This document shows, one piece after another, positions 26,777 to 35,489 of a stretch of DNA of 64,000 bases; position 1 is the first letter of the stretch, and the number at the start of each line of letters is the position of its first letter. The DNA is from Peteryoungia rhizophila (GTDB taxonomy: Bacteria; Pseudomonadota; Alphaproteobacteria; Rhizobiales; Rhizobiaceae): NCBI RefSeq assembly GCF_004912145.1, contig NZ_STGT01000004.1, positions 124,001-188,000 on the forward strand, given 5' to 3'. The position numbers and the translations under genes are program-made. Below the pieces are notes generated by a model. The model saw only the letters and a program-made list of their open reading frames with translations. It ran no database searches and was not told the DNA's origin.

Positions 26777-27613
26777 ATGAAGATCATCCAGATCAGCGAC
26801 ACGCATTTCAGCCCGACCAAACCGCATTTCAACGACAATTGGGATCCGATCCGGCAGTGGATTGAAGAGGAACAGCCCGACCTCGTCGTTCATACCGGCG
26901 ACCTGACAGTGGATGGGGCAGATCTTGACGAGGATCTCAGTTTTTCCATGGCACTGCTTGGCGAACTGACGGTGCCAGTCCTTGTCGTGCCTGGAAATCA
27001 CGATGTCGGACACATGCCAGGTTCCCATCAGCCGGTCGACGATCTGCGTCTCAAGCGCTGGCGCGATTTCGTCGGGCCCGACCGCTTTGCCAAGACCATT
27101 GGCGACTGGTTGGTCATCGGCGTGAACAGCCTCCTCATCGGATCCGGACATGCCGAAGAAGAGGCACAGCTTGCCTGGCTCAGCGAGACCCTTGCAAATC
27201 GCAACGGCCGGCGCGCTGTCATCTTCGCGCATAAGCCGCTCTTCGTCGACGATCCCGATGAAGGTGACACAGGCTATTGGGGAGCACCGCCCAGACAACG
27301 TCGCGAAATCATCGATTTGCTGACAGCCCACCAGGTCGCACTTTTTGCCAGCGGCCATCTCCACTGGGCCTGGCAAGGACGTTTGGGGGTCACGCAGCTT
27401 GTCTGGGCGCCTCCGACTTCCTTCATCATAGACAAACTCGAGCGAGAAATGCCGGGCAGCCGCCTTGTTGGGGCTGCAATCCATCGGCTCGGCCAAGCGG
27501 TTGAAAGCGAACTTGTCTCGGTGGCTGGCGCGACGGCGCATGTGCTCGATGAGGTGATCGACGAGGTCTATCCGCGCAACATTACCACTGCGCCTGTGGA
27601 GGCCGCGCAATGA
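26777..27613 (+). CDS. Metallophosphoesterase (cyclic-nucleotide/diester phosphodiesterase type)
   Basis: A cytoplasmic 278-residue enzyme of the calcineurin-like, CpdA-related class. All metal-binding motifs are in order: ISDTHFSP (D-x-H), VVHTGDLT (GD), VVPGNHDVGH (GNHD), FAHKPLF and SGHLHWAW (GH-x-H). It should hydrolyse a phosphodiester or phosphomonoester. It is the first gene of an operon with a Ugp/Mal-type ABC transporter, overlapping the ATPase gene by 4 bp, so its substrate is probably the imported compound or its product. ATG 26777 is chosen over GTG 26768 because of the AAGG ribosome site. Confidence 0.88.
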   Translation: MKIIQISDTHFSPTKPHFNDNWDPIRQWIEEEQPDLVVHTGDLTVDGADLDEDLSFSMALLGELTVPVLVVPGNHDVGHMPGSHQPVDDLRLKRWRDFVGPDRFAKTIGDWLVIGVNSLLIGSGHAEEEAQLAWLSETLANRNGRRAVIFAHKPLFVDDPDEGDTGYWGAPPRQRREIIDLLTAHQVALFASGHLHWAWQGRLGVTQLVWAPPTSFIIDKLEREMPGSRLVGAAIHRLGQAVESELVSVAGATAHVLDEVIDEVYPRNITTAPVEAAQ

Positions 27614-28779
27614 GTGCCTTCAGTCTTCGCGACGTCACCAAGTCCTATAGTGGCAACAGCATACTCAAGGGTGTCAGCATTGAGGCCGAAGCGGGCGAAT
27701 TCATCGCCCTTGTCGGACCATCCGGCTGCGGCAAGAGCACACTGCTTCGCATCGTCGCCGGTCTCGATCACGCCGACAGGGGTGAGATTATCATCGGCGG
27801 TGAAGACGTATCTTCGCGTGCGGCCGGCGATCGCAACATTGCCATGGTTTTCCAGTCCTACGCCCTCTATCCGCATCTGACCGCGGGTCAGAACATTGCC
27901 GTCCCGCTTGCCATGCGCCGCCTGTCCATGGCCGGTCGCCTGCCCCTGATCGGCGGCCTGTTGCCAGAGCAGCGAAAGATCAGGGCCGAGATCCAGCGCC
28001 AGGTGAAGACCATGGCGGCATCCTTGAAGATTGACCACCTCCTCGAGCGCAAGCCGGGCCAGATGTCGGGTGGCCAGCGCCAGCGCGTGGCTCTCGCCCG
28101 CGCCATGGTCCGCCATCCAAGCGTCTTCCTGATGGACGAGCCTCTGTCCAACCTCGATGCCAATCTGCGCGTTCACGCGCGCGGCGAGATCGTCGACTTG
28201 CACCGCAAGGCCGGCGTGCCAACACTCTATGTGACCCACGATCAATCGGAAGCGCTGTCGATGGCCGACCGTGTCGCGGTCATGATCGGTGGCCGGCTGC
28301 TGCAGCTCGACAGCCCACGCCGGATCTATGATGAGCCTGTCCATCTCGAAGTCGCCAAATTCTTAGGCCAGCCGCGCATCAATCTCCTGCAAACCGTGGT
28401 CGATGATAACGGCCTCGTCCAGGCAGGCGATATCCGCCTATTGACCCATACGCCCCTCAAGCCGACCACGCCCATCACAGTGGCATTCCGTCCAGAATTC
28501 GTCCGGCTGGCACGCGCCGGCGACGGAAGTCTGCCAGCCCGCATAGAGAGGCTCGAATTTCTCGGCTCAGAAGTCATCGTCTTCACCCGGCTTGCGGCCA
28601 TGGAAGGGATTGTCGTCGCCAAGATCGCCCCTGCCGAGGCGATTGGCCTTGCCGCTGGCCAGCCCGTCGATCTGAAACTCGATCCCTCAGCGATTTTGGT
28701 CTTCGACGAAAAAGGTGATCGGTTGTCTGCTGAGATCGCCATTGTTTCGGCCAAACGCACGGAGGCTGTGTATGGCTAG
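27610..28779 (+). CDS. ABC transporter ATP-binding protein (UgpC/MalK family)
   Basis: A 389-residue ATPase energising the sugar or glycerol-phosphate type importer. Walker A GPSGCGKST, the Q-loop MVFQSYALYPHL, signature MSGGQRQRVALARA, Walker B VFLMDEPLSNLD and the H-loop YVTHDQSEAL are intact. A C-terminal regulatory OB/TOBE part (FRPEFVRLA, IERLEFLGSEV) is present as in MalK and UgpC. An insertion between Q-loop and signature (LSMAGRLPLIGGLLPEQRK) is longer than usual. The start overlaps the phosphoesterase stop (ATGA), and its end overlaps the next gene by 8 bp. Confidence 0.93.
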   Translation: MSAFSLRDVTKSYSGNSILKGVSIEAEAGEFIALVGPSGCGKSTLLRIVAGLDHADRGEIIIGGEDVSSRAAGDRNIAMVFQSYALYPHLTAGQNIAVPLAMRRLSMAGRLPLIGGLLPEQRKIRAEIQRQVKTMAASLKIDHLLERKPGQMSGGQRQRVALARAMVRHPSVFLMDEPLSNLDANLRVHARGEIVDLHRKAGVPTLYVTHDQSEALSMADRVAVMIGGRLLQLDSPRRIYDEPVHLEVAKFLGQPRINLLQTVVDDNGLVQAGDIRLLTHTPLKPTTPITVAFRPEFVRLARAGDGSLPARIERLEFLGSEVIVFTRLAAMEGIVVAKIAPAEAIGLAAGQPVDLKLDPSAILVFDEKGDRLSAEIAIVSAKRTEAVYG

Positions 28780-29707
28780 CCTTGCGATCGATCCTGGTCG
28801 GGTGACGGCCAACATCAGCGCTCAGCAAATAGCCAAGCGTCGTGAAGCGCGCATTGCGCTTCTGCTTTCTGCTCCGGCCCTCCTCCTGCTGCTGGCCTTC
28901 GTGATACTGCCGACAGTGGCCGTGATCTTCCTAGGCTTTACCGACTTCGAGCTCGGCTATGGCAGTTTCAATTTCGTCGGCTTCGACAATTATGCCGATC
29001 TCTTGAACGACCGCACCTTCAAGAAGTCCCTTTGGAATACGACGGTCTATGCCGCGATCGTCGCACCCGTCTCCATGGCGCTTGGACTTGGCATTGCGCT
29101 TCTGATCGAGAGCGAGGGCTGGGGCAAAAGCCTGTTCCGCACCGCTTATTTCCTGCCGGTGGCATCGCTGCTCGTCGCCATGGCAACAGTGTGGCAATAC
29201 CTGTTCCATCCAACCATCGGCCCGATCAACGCTGTACTGACCATGATCGGGATCGATGGGCCGAACTGGCTGGGCGCCTCGAGCACGGTCATGACGAGCC
29301 TGTCGATTATCGGCATCTGGCAGTCAACGGGCTTCAACATGGTTCTCTTCCTGGCTGGCCTGTCTGCCATTCCACGCGAACTCTACCAGGCCGCGGAAGT
29401 GGATGGAGCGCGCTCAGCCCTATCCCGCTTCCGCCTTGTCACCTGGCCAATGCTCGGACCAACCACACTCTTTGTCACAACGATCTCGATCATCAACGCC
29501 GTCAAGGTCTTCGAAACGGTCAAGACACTTACCGAAGGAGGCCCCAACAAGGCGTCCGAGGTCCTGCTTTTCACCATCTACCAGGAGGGGTTTGTCTATC
29601 TGAAGGTCGGTTACGCCTCTGCGATGACAGTGATCTTTCTCGCAATCCTGGTCTCGCTGATGGTCCTTCAATACCGCGTCATGGACCGGAAGGTGCACTA
29701 CACATGA
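28772..29707 (+). CDS. ABC transporter permease (UgpA/MalF type)
   Basis: A 311-residue inner-membrane subunit with six predicted helices. The first follows a short cytoplasmic tail (ARIALLLSAPALLLLLAFV). The EAA loop that contacts the ATPase is EVDGARSALSRFRLVTWPML, ending in the usual GPT. It pairs with the second permease. Start ATG 28772 overlaps the ATPase gene, and its TGA overlaps the next ATG. Confidence 0.92.
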   Translation: MASLAIDPGRVTANISAQQIAKRREARIALLLSAPALLLLLAFVILPTVAVIFLGFTDFELGYGSFNFVGFDNYADLLNDRTFKKSLWNTTVYAAIVAPVSMALGLGIALLIESEGWGKSLFRTAYFLPVASLLVAMATVWQYLFHPTIGPINAVLTMIGIDGPNWLGASSTVMTSLSIIGIWQSTGFNMVLFLAGLSAIPRELYQAAEVDGARSALSRFRLVTWPMLGPTTLFVTTISIINAVKVFETVKTLTEGGPNKASEVLLFTIYQEGFVYLKVGYASAMTVIFLAILVSLMVLQYRVMDRKVHYT

Positions 29708-30540
29708 TGACCGATCGCTTCACCCCGGTTCGCGCCCTGCGCCTCACCCTTCTTGTCCTTGGCGCGCTCGTCTTTCTCGCACCCTACATCTTCATGATCT
29801 CCACTGCCGGCAAGGCGCAAAGCGAGATCTTCTCGTCGTCGCTCAACCTGATCCCGCAGACCTGGTCCTATGCCGAGAATTTCGCGAAAGCCTTCGGTCG
29901 GGTGTCGATGGGGAACTTGCTCTTGAACGGCGTCATCGTTTGCGGCCTGATCCTTGTTGTGCAGATCCTGGTGGCGATCCCTAGCGCCTATGCCATGGCG
30001 AAGCTCTCCTTTCGCGCCGCGCGGCTGATGATGGCCTTGGTCATGCTTGGCCTTCTGGTGCCGATCCACGCAACGGCACTTCCGCTTTACGTCGCCTTTG
30101 ATCGCCTGTCGGTCCTCAACAGCTATTTCGCGCTGGTCGCTCCCTTCTCTATTTCGGTCTTTGCTATCTTCCTCTTCCTCCAGTTTTTCCGCGGCATCCC
30201 GGACGACCTGATCCATGCGGCACGCCTCGACGGCATGTCCGAGACGGGCATCGTTGCGCGCGTGATCGTTCCGAATGCCTGGCCGGCCATTACCGCCTTT
30301 TCAATCTTTTCGGTGGTCGCCCATTGGAACGATCTGTTCTGGCCGCTGATCGTCGTCACCAACCAGGCCTATGCGACCCCGCCGCTGGGACTGCTTTACT
30401 TTCGCGCGGCCGAGGCAGGCGACGACTACGGCGCATTGATGGCTGCGACCCTCATTATCACCCTTCCCCTCGTGCTCGCCTTCCTGCTTGCGCAGAAACG
30501 CTTCGTCGAGGGCATCACCATGACCGGTCTCAAAGGCTGA
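29704..30540 (+). CDS. ABC transporter permease (UgpE/MalG type)
   Basis: A 278-residue second membrane subunit with six helices and the EAA loop AARLDGMSETGIVARVIVPN. The reading frame is open far upstream (to 29032), but homology and the ATGA overlap with the first permease place the start at 29704. With the ATPase and binding protein it completes a carbohydrate-uptake class 1 importer. Confidence 0.92.
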   Translation: MMTDRFTPVRALRLTLLVLGALVFLAPYIFMISTAGKAQSEIFSSSLNLIPQTWSYAENFAKAFGRVSMGNLLLNGVIVCGLILVVQILVAIPSAYAMAKLSFRAARLMMALVMLGLLVPIHATALPLYVAFDRLSVLNSYFALVAPFSISVFAIFLFLQFFRGIPDDLIHAARLDGMSETGIVARVIVPNAWPAITAFSIFSVVAHWNDLFWPLIVVTNQAYATPPLGLLYFRAAEAGDDYGALMAATLIITLPLVLAFLLAQKRFVEGITMTGLKG

Positions 30541-30565
30541 CCGGTCGCAACCCAGGAGAACTGCG

Positions 30566-31831
30566 ATGACTGATCTCAAGAAGGCGCTGGCAGCTCTTGC
30601 CATGACGCTGGCGGTGAGCGTTCCGGCCCATGCCGAAACGACCCTCAATGTCCACTATCCTATGCCGGGCTTCTTCAAGGACGTGATGGACACGATCTCG
30701 AAGAAGTTCATGGAAGAAAACCCTGACATCAAGATCACCTTCGCCAACCCTTCCGCGACGTATGAGGAAGGCATCCAGACCATCATGCGCCAGGCTGGCA
30801 CGGCAGAAATGCCCGATGTTACCTTTATCGGTCTCAATCGTTTGCGTATGGTCGATGAGCGTGACATTCCCGTCGATCTCGGCCCCTTCATGGAAAAAGA
30901 CGGCAATATGGCCGAACAGGGCTTCTCGGAAAACATCCTGAAGCTCGCAAAGGTCAAGGGCAAACAGGTGGGACTTGCTTTCGCCACCTCCAACCCGATC
31001 ATGTACTATAATGCCGATCTCGTACGCCAGGTCGATGGCGACCCGGACCAGCCGCCGAAGACCTGGGACGAGGTCATTGCACTCTCGTCGAAGATCAAGG
31101 CCCTTGGCAACGGTACGGAAGGCATCGATTTCCGCTGGCAGGGTGATGACTGGATGTTCTCCGCGCTTCTGTTCGGCGCTGGCGGTCAAATGCTGAGTGA
31201 CGACGAGGCCACTGTTGCCTTCAACGGTCCTGAAGGCTTGAAGGCCTTCGAACTGGTCGACCGCATGGTCAAGGAAGGCGGTCTTCCTGTCTTCACCAAG
31301 CAGGCAGGCGAACAGGCCTTCGTGGCCGGCAAGGTCGGTTTTGCCTTCCAGACCACGGGCGCGCTGCGCAACACCATCAAAAATGTTGGAGACAAGTTCG
31401 ATCTTCGAACCGCCCCGATCCCGCGCCTCGATCCCGTCAACGGCAAGCTGCCGACCGGCGGCAATGCTGCGGTTATGCTGACCCGTGATGCCGAGAAGCA
31501 GGAAGCCGCCTGGAAGTTCATCAAGTTCGCCGCCGGCCCTTACGGCGCCTCGGTCGTCGTTCCCGGCACCGGCTATGTCCCGAACAATGAGCTCGCCGCC
31601 ACCTCGCCGGACTATCTGGGCAACTTCTACAAGGAAAACCCGCTGTTTCGCGCCGGCCTGGAGCAAATGCCGCTGATGCAGCCCTGGTACGCATTTCCCG
31701 GCTCGAACGGCGTGAAGGTCACCCAGACGATCGTGGAAAACCTGTCGCGTGTGGTCGAGCAATCGGCCGAGCCGAAGGAAGCGCTCGACGACGCTGCCGC
31801 CGAAGTCGAGGGCCTGCTGCCCAGAAGCTGA
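30566..31831 (+). CDS. Extracellular solute-binding protein (family 1, UgpB-like)
   Basis: A 421-residue periplasmic protein. A signal peptide (about 1-23, cut after PAHA) is followed by a type-1 binding fold: LNVHYPMPGFFKDVMDTISK, KITFANPSATYEEGIQTIMR, MPDVTFIGLNRL, and LPTGGNAAVMLTRDAEKQEA. It captures the substrate for the two permeases; the class binds sugars, oligosaccharides or glycerol-3-phosphate and its diesters. A phosphorylated ligand is inferred only from the linked phosphoesterase. It is 25 bp after the second permease, with a GGAG ribosome site. Confidence 0.92.
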   Translation: MTDLKKALAALAMTLAVSVPAHAETTLNVHYPMPGFFKDVMDTISKKFMEENPDIKITFANPSATYEEGIQTIMRQAGTAEMPDVTFIGLNRLRMVDERDIPVDLGPFMEKDGNMAEQGFSENILKLAKVKGKQVGLAFATSNPIMYYNADLVRQVDGDPDQPPKTWDEVIALSSKIKALGNGTEGIDFRWQGDDWMFSALLFGAGGQMLSDDEATVAFNGPEGLKAFELVDRMVKEGGLPVFTKQAGEQAFVAGKVGFAFQTTGALRNTIKNVGDKFDLRTAPIPRLDPVNGKLPTGGNAAVMLTRDAEKQEAAWKFIKFAAGPYGASVVVPGTGYVPNNELAATSPDYLGNFYKENPLFRAGLEQMPLMQPWYAFPGSNGVKVTQTIVENLSRVVEQSAEPKEALDDAAAEVEGLLPRS

Positions 31832-31863
31832 AGACCAGGCTTTGCCTGCAAGTCCGAAATTGC

Positions 31864-31892
31864 GCGCGCCGTCCCGACGTCAGGCGGCGCGC
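31864..31892. terminator. Hairpin between convergent genes
   Basis: GCGCGCCG (31864-31871) pairs with CGGCGCGC (31885-31892). It lies between the ends of the binding-protein gene and the convergent LacI gene, so it probably terminates transcription from both sides. No T run follows. Confidence 0.45.
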
Positions 31893-31910
31893 CCTCCCCG
31901 GCCACAAGGC

Positions 31911-32927
31911 TTATGCACGACTGGAGATCGGCTCTGGCGTTTGCGGAGCCTGCCTAACAGTCCCGCCAGGGTTTAGCTTGTAATCCAGCGTCAGATGCCG
32001 TGGCACGGCTGAATTTGCAGCCATATCGAGGAGGAGCGATGCAGCCGTTGCGCCCATACTGACGTCGGCCATTTCGATGGTGGTCAAGGGCGGATACACC
32101 AGCTGCCCAATGGCAATCCCGTCAAATCCCGCAACAGAGACATCATCTGGCACTTGCAACCCCTCCCGTCTCACCGCGCTGATCACTCCGAGCGCCAGAA
32201 GATCGTTGGAGGCAATGATCGCCGTTGGCCGATAGAGCGACAAAATTTCAGAAAGATCGAGATCACCGTAACCGGTCGTGAGGGAGACTTGGAGGGCATC
32301 TGCAATCTCGAGACCTGCTCCCTGCATGGCGTCGCAATAGCCCTCATAACGCAAACGGGCCCTGTCGGAACTGGCAAACCAGCCGGACACAAACAGGATC
32401 TGGCGATGACCATGATGGATGAGGTGGTTGGCAAGCTCCTGTCCGGCGCGTCTGTTGTCAGTGGTGACTGCCGCCTTGAACCGAGGCGTCGGCTGGTTGT
32501 GGAGAAGGACGGTCGGCGGCAGATCGACAGACAAGGTAGACTGGCTGACCAGGGGATTGCAGAGGGTCATGATAAGACCGGTCGGGTTTTCTGCCAGAAG
32601 GGCAGCGATCGCATCGGGTTCACGGGCCGGGTCATAGTCAGACTGGGCAATCAGGACCCCGTGCCCTGCAACGCGCATGCGGCTTTGAATGCCGGACAAT
32701 GACGCGGCGAAGACGGGATTGCTGATGCTGGGGATCAAAACGCCGACAACCGGACGATGGCGCTTTGCTGCAATCGTCCCCTCCAGCTTCTGGTATCCGA
32801 GCTCCAATGCCGCTTTGCGAACGCGTCGCAGCATGGCTTCGCTGACCGGACCGCTGCGATTGAGTACGCGGCTGACAGTGGCCATAGAGCATCCGGCACG
32901 GGAGGCAATTTCCTCGATCGTCGACAT
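31911..32927 (-). CDS. LacI/GalR-family transcriptional regulator
   Basis: A 338-residue repressor-type protein. The N-terminal HTH reads STIEEIASRAGCSMATVSRV, followed by LNRSGPVSEAMLRRV. A periplasmic-binding-protein-like effector domain follows (VVGVLIPSISNPVFAASLSG, AVTTDNRRAGQELANHLIHH, IIASNDLLALGVISA, VAGFDGIAIGQLVYPPLTTI). The ATG at 32927 starts the HTH; the frame is open to 33056. Its position, convergent to the ABC operon, makes it the likely regulator of that operon. Confidence 0.9.
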   Translation of the reverse strand: MSTIEEIASRAGCSMATVSRVLNRSGPVSEAMLRRVRKAALELGYQKLEGTIAAKRHRPVVGVLIPSISNPVFAASLSGIQSRMRVAGHGVLIAQSDYDPAREPDAIAALLAENPTGLIMTLCNPLVSQSTLSVDLPPTVLLHNQPTPRFKAAVTTDNRRAGQELANHLIHHGHRQILFVSGWFASSDRARLRYEGYCDAMQGAGLEIADALQVSLTTGYGDLDLSEILSLYRPTAIIASNDLLALGVISAVRREGLQVPDDVSVAGFDGIAIGQLVYPPLTTIEMADVSMGATAASLLLDMAANSAVPRHLTLDYKLNPGGTVRQAPQTPEPISSRA

Positions 32928-33357
32928 CTTCTCATCGCTCACTTCAAAAGATCGGCGCTCGCCACGATGCAGCACCCGGGATCGTTCGATGCTACCGTGC
33001 CGGCGACCGGTCCGGCAGGCGTCGGCTACTCGAAGGCAGATCACGTCAGTTCCCATCAGCCCAGATGGATGTCGTTCCCAGTTTCAATCGGCTTTCGCAA
33101 ACGTTCTTCACATGGTCTCAGCCATCTCGCTTTACGTCGCCCATCGTGACTGGAGTGTGACATCGCGGAACGGTTCATCACGCAGCCGAAAAAACGGACG
33201 AACAGTTGCAGAATTTTTCCCCCGGAATGAACTCAGGTTACATCCGTGAGTATCAGACGATCGCTCGTTGGTGGGGCAGCCTCGTGTCTGAAGAGAACCC
33301 ATCCTGGCCCTTTGCCTTGAGCGGCATGGCGCCAATCTGCTCATCTCAATGGACCTC
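32928..33357. other. Intergenic stretch, no gene seen
   Basis: About 430 bp between the LacI start and the 3' end of the sigma-like gene. Presumably it holds the LacI promoter. No convincing gene or repeat. Confidence 0.3.
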
Positions 33358-33795
33358 TTATGGAGGAAGTTCAGGATGCATTGCTGCATCCGTCAGGCAT
33401 TTGAACATCTCTCGTGCCGTCAGCAGTCGTTTTTCGACCGCTTCCACCGGCTCACGGACGATGCGGGAAACCAAGGGAGCATCAAATTTCAACCCATCGA
33501 CCAGCACCAGACACAGCCGCTCGTCGAGGGGAAGGTCGAGCAGGCTCATTCCGTAGGTGGTGGTGGCTTTCGGCCCGTCTGAGCGTTGGTTCTCAAAAAT
33601 GGGGAGCCGCAGGAGGTTCTCCAGGAGCCAGCTCAAGGGACAAGGGAAGTTCGCAGCATCGTCTTTGCGCTGGTTGGCCAGGCGCAGAACATGTGTGACC
33701 GCCTCATCGGCAAGACGTTCATCCCCCGTCATGATCAATGCGATCTGCCTCAGCTGCGGCAACGCCGAAACGACATCAGACCGCCGATCATTCAT
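33358..33795 (-). CDS. Degenerate ECF sigma-like protein (second copy in window)
   Basis: A 145-residue protein starting MNDRRSDVVSALPQLRQIAL and continuing GDERLADEAVTHVLRLAN. The C-terminal half, LLDLPLDERLCLVLVDGLKF...VSRIVREPVEAVEKRL, keeps the length and helix pattern of sigma region 4 but has lost the conserved aromatic and glycine positions. It resembles the protein at 14302 in layout (PQLR...AL/ARVM...AD start, same overall length). Binding to DNA is doubtful, and a PhyR-like decoy role is possible. A GGAAC-type promoter lies upstream. No partner anti-sigma factor is adjacent. Confidence 0.55.
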   Translation of the reverse strand: MNDRRSDVVSALPQLRQIALIMTGDERLADEAVTHVLRLANQRKDDAANFPCPLSWLLENLLRLPIFENQRSDGPKATTTYGMSLLDLPLDERLCLVLVDGLKFDAPLVSRIVREPVEAVEKRLLTAREMFKCLTDAAMHPELPP

Positions 33796-33822
33796 CAACA
33801 CTATCCTCCTCAGCGCCGCACG

Positions 33823-33847
33823 AACACGGCAGCGTAAAAATTGTTCC
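33823..33847 (-). promoter_or_regulatory. Likely EcfG (general stress) promoter of the sigma-like gene
   Basis: On the minus strand GGAAC is followed after 16 bases by TGTT, close to the rhizobial EcfG consensus GGAAC-N16/17-CGTT (one deviation). It lies about 30-50 bp before the ATG at 33795. Confidence 0.5.
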
Positions 33848-34121
33848 CGCTGGATCTCACATGTCTGACGCAATCGGGTTGCCGGTTCTGCCTTGAACAC
33901 CCTCTTCCTGCAGACCTCTGAAATCTCAACGCTGGTGCACACAGCCCCCAAGAAACTTGACCCTACAGGCAGACCGGGGCGACGATCGCATGCAACAAGA
34001 CCAAAGCGGGTGCTGAATTGCGACCGCTGCAGAGCCGCCACTCTTCAACCATGCAGGCTCACCATATGGACGAGGTCTGCCAGCAGCAGTCCACAACCGC
34101 TGAAAGGATCAATGGGCCGCC

Positions 34122-34895
34122 ATGCCAACCTCACGAAAATCCAGAGGGACACGTCTGCCGGCGCCTTTTTTGAAGCGCCTGTCCGTGCGCGAGGACGCAA
34201 GGCTGGAGGAGCAGTACCCGTTCAACCTACCCTGGCTCAAAGAGGACTTTCTCTTCGAATTCTCGACACCGGTGACTGTTCTCATCGGCGAGAATGGCGC
34301 GGGGAAATCTACACTGATCGAGGCCGTGGCTGCCATTTGCGGCTTTGACGAGGCTGGCGGCGGCAAGGGTTATATGCCCGTCGACCATTCGCGCGCTGTC
34401 GATCGCAGCGGTGCGGCGCTCGCGACCATTCTGCGCGCCTCGTGGTTGCCCAAGGTGACTGCTGGATGGTTCTTTCGGGCTGAATCCTTCTTCTCCGTCG
34501 CCCGCTATCTTGACGAAGCCGCACGAGACGCCAATGCCGCACCGCCGGATTTTCTATCCTGGAGCCATGGCGAGGGCTTCATTCGGTTCTTCGAAGAGCG
34601 TCTGTCGAGACAAGGAATATACCTGCTGGACGAACCGGAAAGTGCGCTGTCTCCCAAGCGCCAGATCGAACTCCTTCGTCTTCTCCACTCGATCCAGGTT
34701 TCGGCCGGTGCCCAGATCATCATGGCGACCCATTCGCCGATCCTCATGGCCGTCCCCGGCGCCCGACTGGTGGACGTAACCCGTGGTGGCCTGGTAGACA
34801 GGGAACTGCAGCAGACACAGCATTTCAAGCTCTACAGGGACTTTACCGAGGATCCGGCTGGGTTCGTTCGCCACGCAATGCTCGATGACATCTAA
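34122..34895 (+). CDS. AAA/ABC-type ATPase (stand-alone)
   Basis: A 257-residue soluble ATPase with Walker A GENGAGKSTLIEAVAAICG, a signature-like SHGEGFIRFFEERL, Walker B GIYLLDEPESALSPKRQIEL and the switch motif QIIMATHSPILMA. This is the compact AAA_21-type arrangement seen in small predicted ATPases and in the ATPase half of some defence modules. No nuclease or TOPRIM domain is fused or adjacent, so a defence role is not supported. It stands alone, followed by 300 bp of empty DNA. Confidence 0.85.
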   Translation: MPTSRKSRGTRLPAPFLKRLSVREDARLEEQYPFNLPWLKEDFLFEFSTPVTVLIGENGAGKSTLIEAVAAICGFDEAGGGKGYMPVDHSRAVDRSGAALATILRASWLPKVTAGWFFRAESFFSVARYLDEAARDANAAPPDFLSWSHGEGFIRFFEERLSRQGIYLLDEPESALSPKRQIELLRLLHSIQVSAGAQIIMATHSPILMAVPGARLVDVTRGGLVDRELQQTQHFKLYRDFTEDPAGFVRHAMLDDI

Positions 34896-35213
34896 GCGAT
34901 GCGACACGATGATTGCACTCAATGTGAATTCAGCGCTCAGCCATAAGCTGGCAGTGCGCTACAAACCGACCCTGCACATGCCAGAGCCTACCCAAGCATC
35001 ACCTCAGGCCGGAGGTCACCGAGCAGACCCCTTACGCTCGGCCGGTGTCCATATGCGCAAATTGAAGCAATAAACGAGACCGGCAACCTTCCGAATGCGA
35101 GGGGACCAGGCGAATGTCGGACCAAGCGAAGCAGGAGAAAATTACCGGTTAGAAACGGGGTTGGACACCGTGACTTTTTTTGGGCTTACTGGAACCTCAA
35201 CGGAGGTGGGAAC
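34896..35213. other. Intergenic stretch, no gene seen
   Basis: About 320 bp. No supported gene, repeat or terminator. Confidence 0.3.
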
Positions 35214-35414
35214 ATGCCAATGCTGCTTCAGGGGGAAGACTTCATCGTCCAGAGCGCATTACGACAGCTCGATGACACCTCGAACGATGTTCGCAGGGTC
35301 GTCATTGATCTGGTCAGGAGCGGATTCGAGGACCTTGAAGAACTGGTGCATCTGGCCGGGATCGCAAAGGAGACCCTTCTGTCGACACACCAGGACGAGC
35401 AGACTTCCATTTGA
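35214..35414 (+). CDS. Hypothetical small protein (66 aa)
   Basis: An acidic, helical protein starting MPMLLQGEDFIVQSALRQL and containing DVRRVVIDLVRSGFEDLEEL. It has a good ribosome site (GGAGGTGGGAAC before the ATG). No domain recognised. It directly abuts the traG remnant, so its 3' end may have been set by the recombination that brought the two together. Confidence 0.45.
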   Translation: MPMLLQGEDFIVQSALRQLDDTSNDVRRVVIDLVRSGFEDLEELVHLAGIAKETLLSTHQDEQTSI

Positions 35415-35489
35415 TTGCTCTTGTCATTGGCAACAATGGTTCTTGGTCGATCGCGTCTGTCAGCTCGGGCAGGGACATCTCGACGCAAA

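Noticed and set aside
29032..29703. Upstream extension of the second permease frame
   Set aside because: Overlaps the first permease in another phase and lacks membrane helices; the ATGA overlap at 29704 is the natural start.
30530..31762. 410-codon minus-strand frame over the solute-binding protein gene
   Set aside because: Fully antisense to a gene with a signal peptide and the expected operon position; no motif of its own.
34122..34895. AAA ATPase as part of an anti-phage defence system
   Set aside because: No nuclease, TOPRIM, reverse transcriptase or other effector is fused or adjacent; only a stand-alone ATPase can be supported.
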